Source: Nitrospinae bacterium RIFCSPLOWO2_12_FULL_45_22
Lineage (GTDB): Bacteria; 2-12-FULL-45-22
Assembly: GCA_001803565.1 (NCBI GenBank)
Contig: MHDQ01000189.1
Coordinates: 1-33,076, forward strand
DNA length: 33,076 nt
Reading direction: 5' to 3'
Positions 16,321 to 25,006 of this stretch are shown piece after piece. The position numbers and the translations under genes were made by a program. The stretch's first letter is position 1, and the number at the start of each line of letters is the position of its first letter. The notes under the pieces were generated by a model. The model made no database searches. It saw only the letters and a list, made by a program, of their open reading frames with translations, and was not told the origin of the DNA.

Positions 16321-17023
16321 GGTAATAAAATCTCTTGAGATTGATAACCATGAAGTAAATAACTTTTCCCTGGGGACAATGAGGGTGGGGAAAATACAGG
16401 AATTTGTCCCTATGAAGAAAAAGGAAGAAATAAGGGAGCCGCAGGAAGAATATTCGCGCCTTATCCGGGAAGCAGAAATAGAGGCCAGGAAGATAAAAGA
16501 AGAAGCCTATAGAAAAGGGTTCTCAGAGGGTAAGGAAGAGGGCCTCAGAATGGCCCAAGAAAGGGCAGAGAGGTTGTTTAAAGAGATCCGAACATATATG
16601 GATAGATTAGAGGATCTGGAAGAAGACCTATGCAGAGAGAGTGAGCGGGAAGTAGTGGAATTAGCCCTGGCCATTGCCCGAAAGATTATCATCCGAGAAA
16701 TAACGACTGATCCTCTCACCATTGCTCATATCGCCCGCGCAGCCCTTGAAAAAATCCCTTTTTCCCTACAGATCAAGATTCGAGTAAACCCGGCAGATTG
16801 GGAATATATAACAAAAAAACCCTTTGATACTGGAAAATATAAGGATATTGCCTTTGAACCGGATAATACCATAAATCCAGGGGGATGTTATATAGAAACA
16901 GAGTTTGGGGACATTGATGCCCGCTGGGAGGAGCAACTACAAGAGATAGAGAGATTATTTAAGGGTCTAATACCTAAGCCGGGTAAGGCCGATAAGAAAG
17001 GGAGAAGGACCAAAAAAAACTAG
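16307..17023 (+). CDS. fliH: Flagellar export ATPase regulator FliH
   Basis: This is a 238-residue FliH/YscL-type protein. A charged helical N-half (EEYSRLIREAEIEARKIKEE, then AYRKGFSEGKEEGLRMAQE) is followed by a C-terminal FliI-binding domain with VELALAIARKIIIREI and the PGGCYIETEFGDIDARWEEQ block typical of the family. FliH dimers bind FliI and control its ATPase at the type III export gate. The ATG at 16307 overlaps the fliG end and has a GAGGAG site just upstream. A 278-bp repeat-filled gap separates it from fliI. Confidence 0.88.
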   Translation: MPWSKVIKSLEIDNHEVNNFSLGTMRVGKIQEFVPMKKKEEIREPQEEYSRLIREAEIEARKIKEEAYRKGFSEGKEEGLRMAQERAERLFKEIRTYMDRLEDLEEDLCRESEREVVELALAIARKIIIREITTDPLTIAHIARAALEKIPFSLQIKIRVNPADWEYITKKPFDTGKYKDIAFEPDNTINPGGCYIETEFGDIDARWEEQLQEIERLFKGLIPKPGKADKKGRRTKKN

Positions 17024-17301
17024 CACAGTTACTCACGTATAGAGTACCCGGCTCTGCCACTACAGTCCACAGAATAGCTTGTAGCTGGTAGTGGTTGAGT
17101 CTTCGGGCTGAGGCCCTCGAGGCCTAAGGCTTGCTCAACTCTTTCTAGACCATTTGCCGCTCCTTGATGACTTAGTGCCTTGGTGGCTGAAGGGTTACCA
17201 AGGCAAAATGCAAAATTAGCAATTAGCATTTCAAAATCAATTGTTAATTTTGCACTGAAGACAAAAATTGTTCCGTATTTATTCGGTGTAGGGAGTCAAA
17301 C
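17024..17301. repeat. Repeat-filled gap between fliH and fliI
   Basis: The gap holds no gene. It contains ggctctgccactaca (17050-17064), a diverged palindrome about 17088-17138 (tagtggttgag opposite gcttgctcaact, with inner palindromic segments such as gaggccctcgaggcc), and a complete GCAAAAT-type element at 17203-17253. In the last, GCAAAATTA at 17210-17218 pairs perfectly with TAATTTTGC at 17245-17253. The fliI ribosome binding site AGGGAG (about 17290-17295) ends the gap. Confidence 0.72.
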
Positions 17302-18627
17302 GTGACGTTGTCTACTAAGTACCTAAAGGCATTAGATGAGTTAGAGCTGATCCGCACTTATGGTAAAGTGACTAAAGTGGTAGGGTTAGTCATAGAAGGA
17401 TATGGACCTGGATCGGCCATAGGCCAGATATGTTCTATCCAGCCCCAGGGGGAATGCAACGCTATCCTGGCAGAAGTAGTAGGGTTTCGGGAAAACAGAA
17501 ACTTGCTGATGCCCCTGGGTGAAGCGAAAGGGCTTAGCCCAGGTAGCCGGATAGTGAGTAACGGACATATGTCCCGGATAAAAGTGGGGGAGGGGCTCCT
17601 GGGCCAGGTAATTGATGCCCTGGGAAACCCAATAATACCAGATGATAAAAGCCCTTTAGTTTTAGAAGAAACTCAACCTCTCTACTTACCCCCTATAAGT
17701 CCATTAGCCAGGGAGAGGATAAAAGAGCCGCTACCTTTAGGGTTAAAGGCAATTGATGGCTTCCTTACCTGTGGTAAAGGGCAGCGGCTGGGTATCTTTT
17801 CTGGTAGTGGTGTAGGGAAGAGTACCTTACTGGGTATGATTGCCCGTAATACCGCCGCAGACATCAATATCATAGGCCTTATAGGCGAACGAGGTCGAGA
17901 AGTAAGGGAGTTTATAGAGAAAGACTTAGGAGATGAGGGGTTGAAACGCTCAGTGGTTGTAGTAGCTACATCTGACCAGCCCTCCTTAATAAGGGTACGG
18001 GCAGCCTTTGTCGCTACTGCTATAGCAGAATATTTTCGAGACCGAGGCGCCCAGGTACTACTTATGATGGATTCTTTAACCCGTTTTGCGATGGCCCAGA
18101 GAGAGATAGGATTGGCTATGGGAGAACCACCTGCTACCAAGGCCTATACACCATCGGTATTTGCCCTTCTACCTAAACTACTGGAAAGGGCTGGTCCAAC
18201 TATTAATAATGGGACTATAACCGGGCTATATACCGTACTGGTGGAAGGAGATGATATGAATGAACCCATTGCTGATGCAGCCCGGGCTGTATTGGATGGT
18301 CATATAGTACTTACCAGGGAGTTAGCTAACAAAAACCATTATCCGGCTGTAGATATCCTTAAAAGTATAAGCCGGCTTATGATAGACATTGTCTCTAAAG
18401 GGCATTGGAATAGTGCCCAGCGGTTGAAAAGTATATTGGCAACCTATAAAGAGGCTGAGGACTTGATAAATATAGGGGCTTATGTTTCAGGCAGTAACCC
18501 TAAGATTGATTATGCCATTAGTATGATAGACCAGATTAATAATTATCTGGTTCAAGATATCCAGGAGAAGGTAAATTTTGCCCATGTCTTGGAGGGGTTA
18601 TTCAGGCTCCTAGAACCAAAACCATAA
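17302..18627 (+). CDS. fliI: Flagellum-specific export ATPase FliI
   Basis: This 441-residue protein is homologous to F1 ATPase beta. It has Walker A in GIFSGSGVGKSTLLGM (about residues 169-177), the block IGLIGERGREVREFIEKDLG, and Walker B region VLLMMDSLTRFAMAQREIGL. FliI forms a hexamer powering export of flagellar subunits. The start is GTG at 17302, with AGGGAG 7 nt upstream. It agrees with the usual FliI length. No clear promoter is visible in the upstream gap, so it is probably read through from fliF-fliH. Confidence 0.96.
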   Translation: MTLSTKYLKALDELELIRTYGKVTKVVGLVIEGYGPGSAIGQICSIQPQGECNAILAEVVGFRENRNLLMPLGEAKGLSPGSRIVSNGHMSRIKVGEGLLGQVIDALGNPIIPDDKSPLVLEETQPLYLPPISPLARERIKEPLPLGLKAIDGFLTCGKGQRLGIFSGSGVGKSTLLGMIARNTAADINIIGLIGERGREVREFIEKDLGDEGLKRSVVVVATSDQPSLIRVRAAFVATAIAEYFRDRGAQVLLMMDSLTRFAMAQREIGLAMGEPPATKAYTPSVFALLPKLLERAGPTINNGTITGLYTVLVEGDDMNEPIADAARAVLDGHIVLTRELANKNHYPAVDILKSISRLMIDIVSKGHWNSAQRLKSILATYKEAEDLINIGAYVSGSNPKIDYAISMIDQINNYLVQDIQEKVNFAHVLEGLFRLLEPKP

Positions 18628-18700
18628 CCCGTTTTCGTCATTAGTTACTGGCCAACGACTAATTTAATCGTATAGGAATTTTCATTTAATAAAGAGTTTT

Positions 18701-19129
18701 ATGAAATTGGGAAAATTACTCCAATACCGTAAATGGAAAGAAGAGTGGTCGAAGAAGGAATTAGCTACAAAAAAACAGCTATTGGCTATAGAAGCCGATA
18801 AACTGCGGGCCTTAGAGAAAAGGAAGGCCGAGGGGCAGAATGACTTCCTCCAATGGCAGCAAGGGAATATTTCTCCTGTAATGCTAGAGCTCTATGGCAA
18901 TTTTATCACGGGCATCACATATAAGTGCCGAATGCAGGGCAGTGTGGTGGAGAAAGCGGAAGCACAAGCAGAAGAAAGACGGCTGGAATTATTAAAACGT
19001 TCGCAAGAGAAGAAAATTATAGAAAAGCTTAAGGAAAAGCAAGAAGAAGAGGCTAGAAAGACCCAGGATAAGATGGAGCAGCAATTTTTGGACGAGATCA
19101 GCCTCCAATCTCGGTTATTGGGTGATTAG
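18701..19129 (+). CDS. fliJ: Flagellar export chaperone FliJ-like coiled-coil protein
   Basis: This 142-residue protein is almost entirely charged coiled coil (RKWKEEWSKKELATKKQLL, then ERRLELLKRSQEKKIIEKLK). It begins with the typical FliJ pattern of aromatic/basic residues (MKLGKLLQYRKWKEEW). Sequence identity in FliJ is always low, so the assignment rests on position directly after fliI, size and composition. FliJ sits in the FliI ring and helps the export gate. The last four codons and the stop lie in a TTATTGGG/TGATTAGG-type 8-nt repeat, so the native C-terminus may have been altered. Confidence 0.82.
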   Translation: MKLGKLLQYRKWKEEWSKKELATKKQLLAIEADKLRALEKRKAEGQNDFLQWQQGNISPVMLELYGNFITGITYKCRMQGSVVEKAEAQAEERRLELLKRSQEKKIIEKLKEKQEEEARKTQDKMEQQFLDEISLQSRLLGD

Positions 19130-19167
19130 GTTATTGGGTCACTCAATGACCAAATAACCCAATGACC
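19115..19167. repeat. 8-nt-word palindrome at the fliJ 3' end
   Basis: Words ttattggg (19115-19122), tgattagg (19123-19130, including the fliJ TAG) and ttattggg (19131-19138) face an opposite arm, tgaccaaataacccaatgacc (about 19147-19167). ggttattgggtca/tgaccaaataacc is a near-perfect stem. A solitary fragment, gcgtctctgcgg, follows at about 19172-19183. Confidence 0.78.
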
Positions 19168-19232
19168 ATACGCGTCTCTGCGGTTATGAATAATGCTTGA
19201 TAAAAATTAAGCATACATAATGCGGGATAACT

Positions 19233-19799
19233 ATGATAACTATTATGAGAGAAGTCATGAGTAATTTTGTGTTATTTCTTATTTTTTGTTGGCTCACCCT
19301 TGGATCAGCTATATCAGCTCCAACCCAGGACGCAACTTCCTCCCAGGAAGAAGCGCTCCGAAGCGTAGGCCCCTCCGGGCCGGAGGCCGAGATACCTGAG
19401 GTATTGGCAGAGGGGAAAAAGGCCCTCTCTCGTAAAGAGGAGGTACTTAAGGCTAAAGAAGCCCAATTAAAAATTATGGAGCAAGATATTCTGGAAAAGG
19501 TCCAGGAATTAAAAAAGCTTAAAAAAGACCTGGCTAAAGCGGCCGATCTCCAGAAAATAGAAGACCCAAAAAGAGAAGAGGAATTAACCAGATTAGCCAG
19601 GGTTTATGAGGCTGCTCCTCCGGAGCAAGCAGCTCAGCTTTTAGGGAAGCTGGATATAAAGCTAGCTGCTCAGATCCTCATGCGTATAGATACAAGAAAG
19701 GCAGGTAAGATCTGGGGGTATGTAGAACCTATCCAAGGGGCAAAGATTAGCGCAGAAATAGGAAAGGGGGTTAGCTTGTATGAAGGAGGTAGAGAATAA
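19233..19799 (+). CDS. motE: MotE-like flagellar protein with signal peptide (MgtE-N-like domain)
   Basis: This 188-residue protein has an N-terminal signal or anchor (FVLFLIFCWLTLGSAISA). A coiled coil follows (about 65-118, KKALSRKEEVLKAKEAQLKI). The C-terminal domain (VYEAAPPEQAAQLLGKLDIK, LAAQILMRIDTRKAG) is the MgtE_N-like fold of the MotE/COG3334 family. MotE is a periplasmic chaperone linked to the stator MotC/MotB side in some bacteria. Position between fliJ and fliL fits. In-frame ATGs at 19245 and 19257 could also be starts, the last giving a more compact signal peptide. Residues about 44-52 are encoded by a GC-rich palindrome (19368-19388). Confidence 0.78.
   Translation: MITIMREVMSNFVLFLIFCWLTLGSAISAPTQDATSSQEEALRSVGPSGPEAEIPEVLAEGKKALSRKEEVLKAKEAQLKIMEQDILEKVQELKKLKKDLAKAADLQKIEDPKREEELTRLARVYEAAPPEQAAQLLGKLDIKLAAQILMRIDTRKAGKIWGYVEPIQGAKISAEIGKGVSLYEGGRE
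19368..19388. repeat. GC-rich palindrome inside the motE-like gene
   Basis: CCTCCGG (19372-19378) pairs with CCGGAGG (19380-19386), extended by GGCC on the left and CC on the right. It encodes the linker VGPSGPEA between the signal peptide and the coiled coil. Whether it belongs to a dispersed family cannot be seen from one copy. Confidence 0.55.
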
Positions 19800-20286
19800 G
19801 GAGATTAAACCGCTAAAGCAATCTGTCAAAGGTGGTGGGAGGATTAGAGGGTTAATTGTTGCACTGGTAATCCTAATATTGGCGAGTACCGTTATTTTCG
19901 CGGGTTTCAAATTCCTTAAGGCAAGAGACCCCTCTGCCGCGGCTGAAGGAGAGAAAGGCTCCCAAAAAGCCAAGGCCGACAATGTTGGCCCTGTGCTTTC
20001 TCTTGATCCCTTCATTGCCAATCTTGCTGATAATAATGAGAATAAATATTTGAAGATCACCATTGAGATGGAGTTAGAGAAGGAGGAGGTCTTAAGAGAA
20101 CTAGAGAAAAGGTCAGGGCAAATCAGGGATACTATCCTGACCCTGCTGACCAGTAAGACCTTTGATGAAATCAAAGATGTCCCGGGGAAGTTTAAACTCC
20201 GGGAACAGATTGCTAAAAGGATAAATACTCTGCTTAATTCGGGCAAAATACGCCAGGTATATTTCACCGAATTTGTCATTCAATAA
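19780..20286 (+). CDS. fliL: Flagellar basal body-associated protein FliL
   Basis: This 168-residue single-pass protein has a short cytoplasmic N-terminus, a transmembrane helix at about 24-46 (LIVALVILILASTVIFAGF), and a periplasmic domain. The domain has the FliL pattern: LDPFIANLADNNENKYLKITIEMEL, later RDTILTLLTSKTFDEIKD and INTLLNSGKIRQVYFTEFVI. FliL rings surround the stator and support motor function. It overlaps the motE-like gene by 20 bp, which supports coupling. Confidence 0.93.
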   Translation: MKEVENKEIKPLKQSVKGGGRIRGLIVALVILILASTVIFAGFKFLKARDPSAAAEGEKGSQKAKADNVGPVLSLDPFIANLADNNENKYLKITIEMELEKEEVLRELEKRSGQIRDTILTLLTSKTFDEIKDVPGKFKLREQIAKRINTLLNSGKIRQVYFTEFVIQ

Positions 20287-20302
20287 ACTAATTTCCTTAT
20301 TT

Positions 20303-20420
20303 GGACGCAGATGAACGCAGAAAATCAGGATTTAAGTTATCGCCATGGGTCACTGGTCATTAATCAATGACCAATTACTAATGGCCAATGACTTAATATT
20401 ATCTGCGTGAATCTGCGTCC
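20303..20420. repeat. Two-level nested palindromic element between fliL and fliM
   Basis: The outer arms 20303-20325 (starts ggacgcagatgaacgcagaa) and 20398-20420 pair at 20 of 23 positions. Inside, gtcactggtcatta (20349-20362) pairs with taatggccaatgac (20379-20392) at 12 of 14 positions and resembles the 8-nt-word family. A further solitary fragment, acagaggacccagagga, lies at about 20444-20460. The fliM site AAGGAG is at 20467-20472. Confidence 0.8.
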
Positions 20421-20479
20421 TAAATATGATTTAAGAACTAACTACAGAGGACCCAGAGGAATAGCTAAGGAGTTTAAAT

Positions 20480-21475
20480 ATGGAGAATCTCCTTTCCCAA
20501 GAAGAAGTTGATGCCTTATTGAGGGGTATAACCGAAGGAGAGATAAAGACAGAAACAGTCAAAGAAGGGCCTATCTCTGGCGTCCGGTTTTACGACCTTA
20601 CGAGCCAGGACCGGATAATCAGGGGCCGTTTGCCTACTCTGGAAACCATCCATCACCGCTTCTGCTACTTGTTCCGCAGTACCTTATCTACTATACTGCG
20701 GCGGATAGTAGATGTAAGCGCGGCCTCTATCGAAATGATTAAATTTGCCGATTTCCTAAAGGCTATCCCAGTCCCTGCCAGCTTCCATATCTTCCGGTTA
20801 AAGCCCCTCCGAGGTGTAGCCATAATGGTTCTAGAGAGTAAACTTATCTTTTCTCTTATAGATTGCTTCTTTGGTGGGGAAGGCTATTCCAGCACAAAAG
20901 TTGAAGGCCGAGATTTTACTGAGATAGAACAAAGGATAATAGAAAAGGTGGCTAAAGGGGCGTTAAGGGACCTAGAGGTAGCCTGGAGACCCGTCCATTC
21001 CTTGACTATCCAATGGGATCGTTCTGAGATAAATCCCCAATTTATTAATATTGTCCCTCCCAGTGAGGCAGTTATAGTGGCATCATTTGAACTTGAAATA
21101 GAGGGATACCGGGGGTTGATGACCCTTTGTATACCTTACTCGACTATTGAACCCATCAGGAGAGAGCTTCAAACCGGTTTTCAGAGTGACCGTTTGGAAG
21201 TTGATCAGGCATGGATAGACCGACTAACAGGGTTATTAAAGGAGGTGAAACTGAATGTTGCAGTAGAGTTAGGCCAGGTAGAACTACGCCTTAGTGAGAT
21301 GGTCAATTTACGCCCGGGCGATATTATCCAGTTAGATAAGGACGCAGATGAAGAATTGGTCGTTAAAATTGATGGAGTACCTAAATTTAAGGGTTGTCCG
21401 GGGCTCTTGAAAGGTAATAAGGCCATTCAGATATCTTCAGTGATATATAAAGAAATGGAGAGTAGCCATGGTTAA
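20480..21475 (+). CDS. fliM: Flagellar motor switch protein FliM
   Basis: This 331-residue protein has the N-terminal CheY-P binding peptide LSQEEVDALL (4-13). The middle CheC-like domain carries FFGGEG, and the C-terminal SpoA domain (LNVAVELGQVELRLSEMVNL) follows. FliM links FliG to FliN in the C ring and receives phospho-CheY to switch rotation. The start at 20480 has AAGGAG 7 nt upstream. It overlaps fliN by 8 bp. Confidence 0.96.
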   Translation: MENLLSQEEVDALLRGITEGEIKTETVKEGPISGVRFYDLTSQDRIIRGRLPTLETIHHRFCYLFRSTLSTILRRIVDVSAASIEMIKFADFLKAIPVPASFHIFRLKPLRGVAIMVLESKLIFSLIDCFFGGEGYSSTKVEGRDFTEIEQRIIEKVAKGALRDLEVAWRPVHSLTIQWDRSEINPQFINIVPPSEAVIVASFELEIEGYRGLMTLCIPYSTIEPIRRELQTGFQSDRLEVDQAWIDRLTGLLKEVKLNVAVELGQVELRLSEMVNLRPGDIIQLDKDADEELVVKIDGVPKFKGCPGLLKGNKAIQISSVIYKEMESSHG

Positions 21476-21923
21476 AAATGCTGTTGGTGAGGTAAATCAA
21501 ACAAAAGATTCGGATGAGATGCTTTCCTGGGAAGATGTGGAGCAAGACTTAGCCCGGCAGAAAGAGATGATCCAAGAAAGTGCTCAAAATAGGGTTAAAG
21601 ACCCATCTTTTGATAGCTTCAAAGACGAGGGGAAAATCCGTACCTCCCACAAGCTAGATTTTATCCTGGATATACCCCTCCAAATTACGGTAGAACTAGG
21701 ACGTACTAGTCTCCTGGTCAATGACCTTTTACAACTGGGACAAGGCTCTGTCATTGAGTTGAACAAGCTGGTAGGAGAACCTCTAGACGTCCTGATTAAT
21801 GGTAAAGAAGTGGCCAGGGGAGAAGTGGTAGTAATTAATGAAAAATTTGGCATTCGCTTGACCGACATAATAGACCCCCTGGAAAGGGTTAAGCAGCTTC
21901 GTTCATCATTCACTTCTCACTAG
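21468..21923 (+). CDS. fliN: Flagellar motor switch protein FliN
   Basis: This 151-residue protein has an acidic, variable N-terminal ~60 residues and a C-terminal SpoA domain (FILDIPLQITVELGRTSLLV, then VARGEVVVINEKFGIRLTDI). FliN forms the base of the C ring and docks FliH-FliI. The ATG at 21468 lies within the end of fliM, with GGAGAG upstream. cheY follows 18 bp later, so switch and signalling genes are physically linked. Confidence 0.94.
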   Translation: MVKNAVGEVNQTKDSDEMLSWEDVEQDLARQKEMIQESAQNRVKDPSFDSFKDEGKIRTSHKLDFILDIPLQITVELGRTSLLVNDLLQLGQGSVIELNKLVGEPLDVLINGKEVARGEVVVINEKFGIRLTDIIDPLERVKQLRSSFTSH

Positions 21924-21941
21924 AAGGGGGAGGAAATTGAT

Positions 21942-22322
21942 ATGCCCGATTCAAAGATGAAGATCCTAACGGTTGACGATTTTTCTACTATGAGGCGAAT
22001 AATAAAAAATCTCCTCAGGCAATTGGGTTACACCAATATTTTGGAGGCAGAAGATGGCATAAGCGCCTTGGCCCAACTAAAACAAGGAAAGGTAGACTTA
22101 GTTATTGCCGATTGGAATATGCCCAACATGGATGGATTAGAGCTCCTCAAGATTATGAGAAACAACCAGGAATTAAAAGATATACCGGTGTTAATGATTA
22201 CGGCAGAGGGGATAAAAGAAAAGGTGATTCATGCCGTCAAGGCCGGGGTGAATAATTATATCGTGAAACCTTTTACTGCCGAGACTTTGAAAGAAAAGAT
22301 TGATAAAATTTTTACTAAATAG
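21942..22322 (+). CDS. cheY: Chemotaxis response regulator CheY
   Basis: This 126-residue stand-alone receiver has acidic pocket D12-D13 (TVDDFSTMRRI), phospho-acceptor D57 (IADWNMPNMDG), the switch Thr/Ala block ITAEG and conserved Lys in IVKPF. WNMPNMDG and FSTMRRI are classical CheY signatures. Phospho-CheY binds FliM to change rotation. A GGGGGAGG site precedes the start, and cheZ follows 11 bp downstream. Confidence 0.94.
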   Translation: MPDSKMKILTVDDFSTMRRIIKNLLRQLGYTNILEAEDGISALAQLKQGKVDLVIADWNMPNMDGLELLKIMRNNQELKDIPVLMITAEGIKEKVIHAVKAGVNNYIVKPFTAETLKEKIDKIFTK

Positions 22323-22333
22323 GGGAGTGAAAG

Positions 22334-23014
22334 ATGGCAAGAGAAAAAGGAAGAAAAAAAACTTCTTCTGTACAAGACCTTATTGAATTAGCTAAATCCG
22401 TGGCCGAGGGAGATTTTTATCGGGAGGTAAGTATTGCTTTACGGGGAGAACTATCCCGACTGGCTGATTATATAAATAAAACCAGAAAGAACTTGCAACT
22501 CCTAGACCCACCCCTCAGGGAAAGCGCGGAAAAAATCCCGGTGGCATCTTGTCAATTAACGGATATTTTTGCCGCTACTGAAGAGGCTACCCATAAAATA
22601 TTATCTTTAACGGAGGAGATGCTGGATGATCAAAACCAAGTTGGTTCCCTTATAGATAAAATACAGACCCTCATCGGTAATGCGCCAAATAATGGAGAAC
22701 CCACATCACTCCTGGATCAAATAAATAATGTCAATCTCACTAATGAAACGAGATTAATAGATATAATGACTACTCTATCCTTTCAAGATATCACCGGACA
22801 GAAGATAAAAAAGATCGTAAAGTTAATAGATGAAATAGAGACAAGGCTACTGGAAATCATAGTTGCATTTGGCATCAAAGTGGACAAAGCGAAAGAGCCC
22901 GACGCCGGTCAAAGAGCTACGGAATGGTTAAATAAACTTAAAGATTCTTCGGGATCAAATGGTACGAAACAGGATTTAGTAGATCAAATATTGGCAGAGT
23001 TCAGCCCTGACTAA
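22334..23014 (+). CDS. cheZ: CheZ-type CheY-P phosphatase
   Basis: This 226-residue, mostly helical protein has the CheZ catalytic motif LSFQDITGQKI (149-159): D152 and Q156 correspond in spacing to the D143/Q147 pair of E. coli CheZ. Its C-terminal tail KQDLVDQILAEFSPD resembles the CheY-binding peptide of CheZ. CheZ dephosphorylates CheY-P, ending the signal. It sits 11 bp after cheY, the expected partner. Identity to enterobacterial CheZ outside the motifs is probably low; a related phosphatase fold remains possible but less likely. Confidence 0.85.
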   Translation: MAREKGRKKTSSVQDLIELAKSVAEGDFYREVSIALRGELSRLADYINKTRKNLQLLDPPLRESAEKIPVASCQLTDIFAATEEATHKILSLTEEMLDDQNQVGSLIDKIQTLIGNAPNNGEPTSLLDQINNVNLTNETRLIDIMTTLSFQDITGQKIKKIVKLIDEIETRLLEIIVAFGIKVDKAKEPDAGQRATEWLNKLKDSSGSNGTKQDLVDQILAEFSPD

Positions 23015-23021
23015 CTGCAAG

Positions 23022-23084
23022 GGATCAGGTATCAGGGGTCAGGGTTCAGCATTCTGATTTCTTTACCCTGACCCCTGATACCTG
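23022..23084. repeat. Perfect 19-bp inverted repeat built from 7-nt words
   Basis: CAGGTATCAGGGGTCAGGG (23026-23044) is exactly complementary to 23066-23084, with a 21-nt loop. The left arm reads as ggatcag, gtatcag, gggtcag, ggttcag (23022-23049). The right arm reads ctgaccc, ctgatac. TTTT follows (23085-23088), so it might act as a weak terminator after cheZ. Confidence 0.85.
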
Positions 23085-23104
23085 TTTTACTGAGGGATGG
23101 AGCG

Positions 23105-25006
23105 ATGAGAGAATATATCCTTATGCTACTAGACCCTAACGAAGCCGTTCGCAAAGAGGCGATAGAGCAATTGGGCATTCTGGGCACTCCCCAAGCGGTC
23201 GAACCCATAGTCCAGACATTACAGGATCAGAGTAAGGGTGTACAGCAGGCCGCTATGGATGCCTTAATTAACATAGGAGGGAAAGATACTATACTCTACC
23301 TCTTACCCCTCCTTAAGGCTGGAGACGCCGCTTTGAGAAATATGGCGATTGAGGTCTTAACTGAAATTGGCAACCAAGCCCTTGATCTGGTTATCCCTTT
23401 TCTTAAAGACCCGGACGAGGATGTCAGAAAATTTATAGCTGATATTCTAGGTATGCTGGGAGACAGTCGGGCAGTTAAACCATTGCTCGAAGCCATGGCG
23501 GATAATAATCCTAATGTACGCAGCTCTATAATCACCAGCCTCGGTTTATTAAAGGATAAACGGACACTGAAGGCATTGCTAAAGGCATTGGACGATGAAG
23601 AATGGGTAAAATTCTCTGCTGTAGAGGCATTAGCCCAAATGGGTGACCCAAGGGGGGTAAAGCCCTTATTAGGGCTTATGGAGGTCAAGGAAGACCCCAT
23701 CTGCTATGCCGTAGTTGATGCCCTGGGTAAATTAGGCGATAGGCGGGCTTTAAGGCCTTTGCTGGCAAGATTAAAGTCAGCCCCAAGGCCCCTTCAAAAT
23801 GTTATCATCAAAGCCATAGTGAATATTTCAGAGGAGATGGGCTGTTATCCATTCTCAGCGCCAGAGAAGGAGAATCTGGTGCGCTATCTTGTATCAGGCA
23901 TTAGAAGTGATGATCCAGAGATTCAGACTTATTGCCTTAAGGGATTGAGTGAGATAGGTAACCACAGTTGTGTAAAGTCTTTATTAAAATATGCCAATAC
24001 TTTAAACCCAGATGACGAGAGTTGGGAATTAGTAGCCACTGCCCTGAGAAATATTGGTTCTGTTCATCCCCTGATATGCCATTTGAAGACCACGGACGAA
24101 CCCTTAATATCCCTCATTATTAAGGTATTAGGAGACTTAGCCGATAAGCGAGCTACGCTACCCCTGGTTAGGATTTATGAGCGGCTGACGGATTCCAGCC
24201 AGCAGGCCCTGATAATGGCATTGGGAAAGATTCAAGACCCCCGGGCAGTGAAATTATTGCTCCAGGCCCTTAAGGACAAGGATGGACATGTAAGGGCTGA
24301 AGCGGCAAAGTCCCTTGGCGTAATTAAAAAACCCACTGCCATTCCGGCGTTAATCGCCCTTATTAAGCATGACCCTTACCCCGATGTACGCGAGGCAGCC
24401 CTACAATCTTTAACCCGTTTTCCCAAATATTTATCCCTACCCGGGATAAAGGAGCTGCTACAACAGCCTGAGCCCGGGATAAGAGAACTTGCTATTAAAG
24501 GACTTAGTTATTTAAAGACTGGTAAGAACTCTGGGGCCGCAGAATACTTAGAAGACCTTTTGCGGGCTTTAGCAGACCCAGAGAGCCGACTCCGAAAGAT
24601 CGGCATAGGTGCTTTAAAGGATTATCCGGCTGAGAAGGTCTTAAAGCCATTAACTACTGCCTTGGCGGACAAAGATGATCAAGTCAGGATTGCCGCGGTT
24701 ATATCTTTATCAGAACTAAAGGACAAAAGGACTATCAAGCTATTAATCTCTGCCCTAGAAGATAATAACCTATGGGTGCGCTATCAGGCAGCCGAGGGTT
24801 TAGGAAAGTTAAAGGCTAGAGAGGGCGTTAGGCCATTGCTTAACCTCTTACAAAGAGAGGGAGGCCCCCACCAAATAGCGGCTATTAGAGCCCTGAGTTC
24901 TATAGCCGATACCAGAGCTATAAAAGCCCTTGGCCAGATGCGCCAGCATGAAGACCCTGAAATCAGACAAGCAGCAATAAAAGCCCTTAAAAAACTTGAT
25001 AGGTAA
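23105..25006 (+). CDS. HEAT-repeat scaffold protein in the chemotaxis cluster
   Basis: This 633-residue protein is made almost wholly of HEAT/PBS-lyase-like repeats of about 31 residues. Examples are VRKEAIEQLGILGTPQAVEP near residue 14 and VRAEAAKSLGVIKKPTAIPA near residue 397, with paired helices and the conserved DxxVRxxAxxxLG pattern. No enzymatic motif, signal peptide or membrane segment is visible, so it is probably a cytoplasmic binding scaffold. It lies between cheZ and cheR and is likely co-transcribed. HEAT proteins near chemosensory genes are known, but their partners vary, so I give no specific function. The TAA stop coincides with the first unit of an 8-nt-word element. Confidence 0.85.
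   Translation: MREYILMLLDPNEAVRKEAIEQLGILGTPQAVEPIVQTLQDQSKGVQQAAMDALINIGGKDTILYLLPLLKAGDAALRNMAIEVLTEIGNQALDLVIPFLKDPDEDVRKFIADILGMLGDSRAVKPLLEAMADNNPNVRSSIITSLGLLKDKRTLKALLKALDDEEWVKFSAVEALAQMGDPRGVKPLLGLMEVKEDPICYAVVDALGKLGDRRALRPLLARLKSAPRPLQNVIIKAIVNISEEMGCYPFSAPEKENLVRYLVSGIRSDDPEIQTYCLKGLSEIGNHSCVKSLLKYANTLNPDDESWELVATALRNIGSVHPLICHLKTTDEPLISLIIKVLGDLADKRATLPLVRIYERLTDSSQQALIMALGKIQDPRAVKLLLQALKDKDGHVRAEAAKSLGVIKKPTAIPALIALIKHDPYPDVREAALQSLTRFPKYLSLPGIKELLQQPEPGIRELAIKGLSYLKTGKNSGAAEYLEDLLRALADPESRLRKIGIGALKDYPAEKVLKPLTTALADKDDQVRIAAVISLSELKDKRTIKLLISALEDNNLWVRYQAAEGLGKLKAREGVRPLLNLLQREGGPHQIAAIRALSSIADTRAIKALGQMRQHEDPEIRQAAIKALKKLDR

Noticed and set aside
17682-18140. 152-codon minus-strand open frame
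   Set aside because: It lies wholly within fliI on the opposite strand and shows no family motif.
19196-19217. ATGCTT...AAGCAT stem upstream of the motE-like gene as an operator
   Set aside because: It is a 6-bp stem in AT-rich DNA, likely by chance, with no promoter elements around it.
19662-20279. 205-codon minus-strand open frame
   Set aside because: It is antisense to motE and fliL, which have clear family motifs. Its composition is that of a frame shadow.
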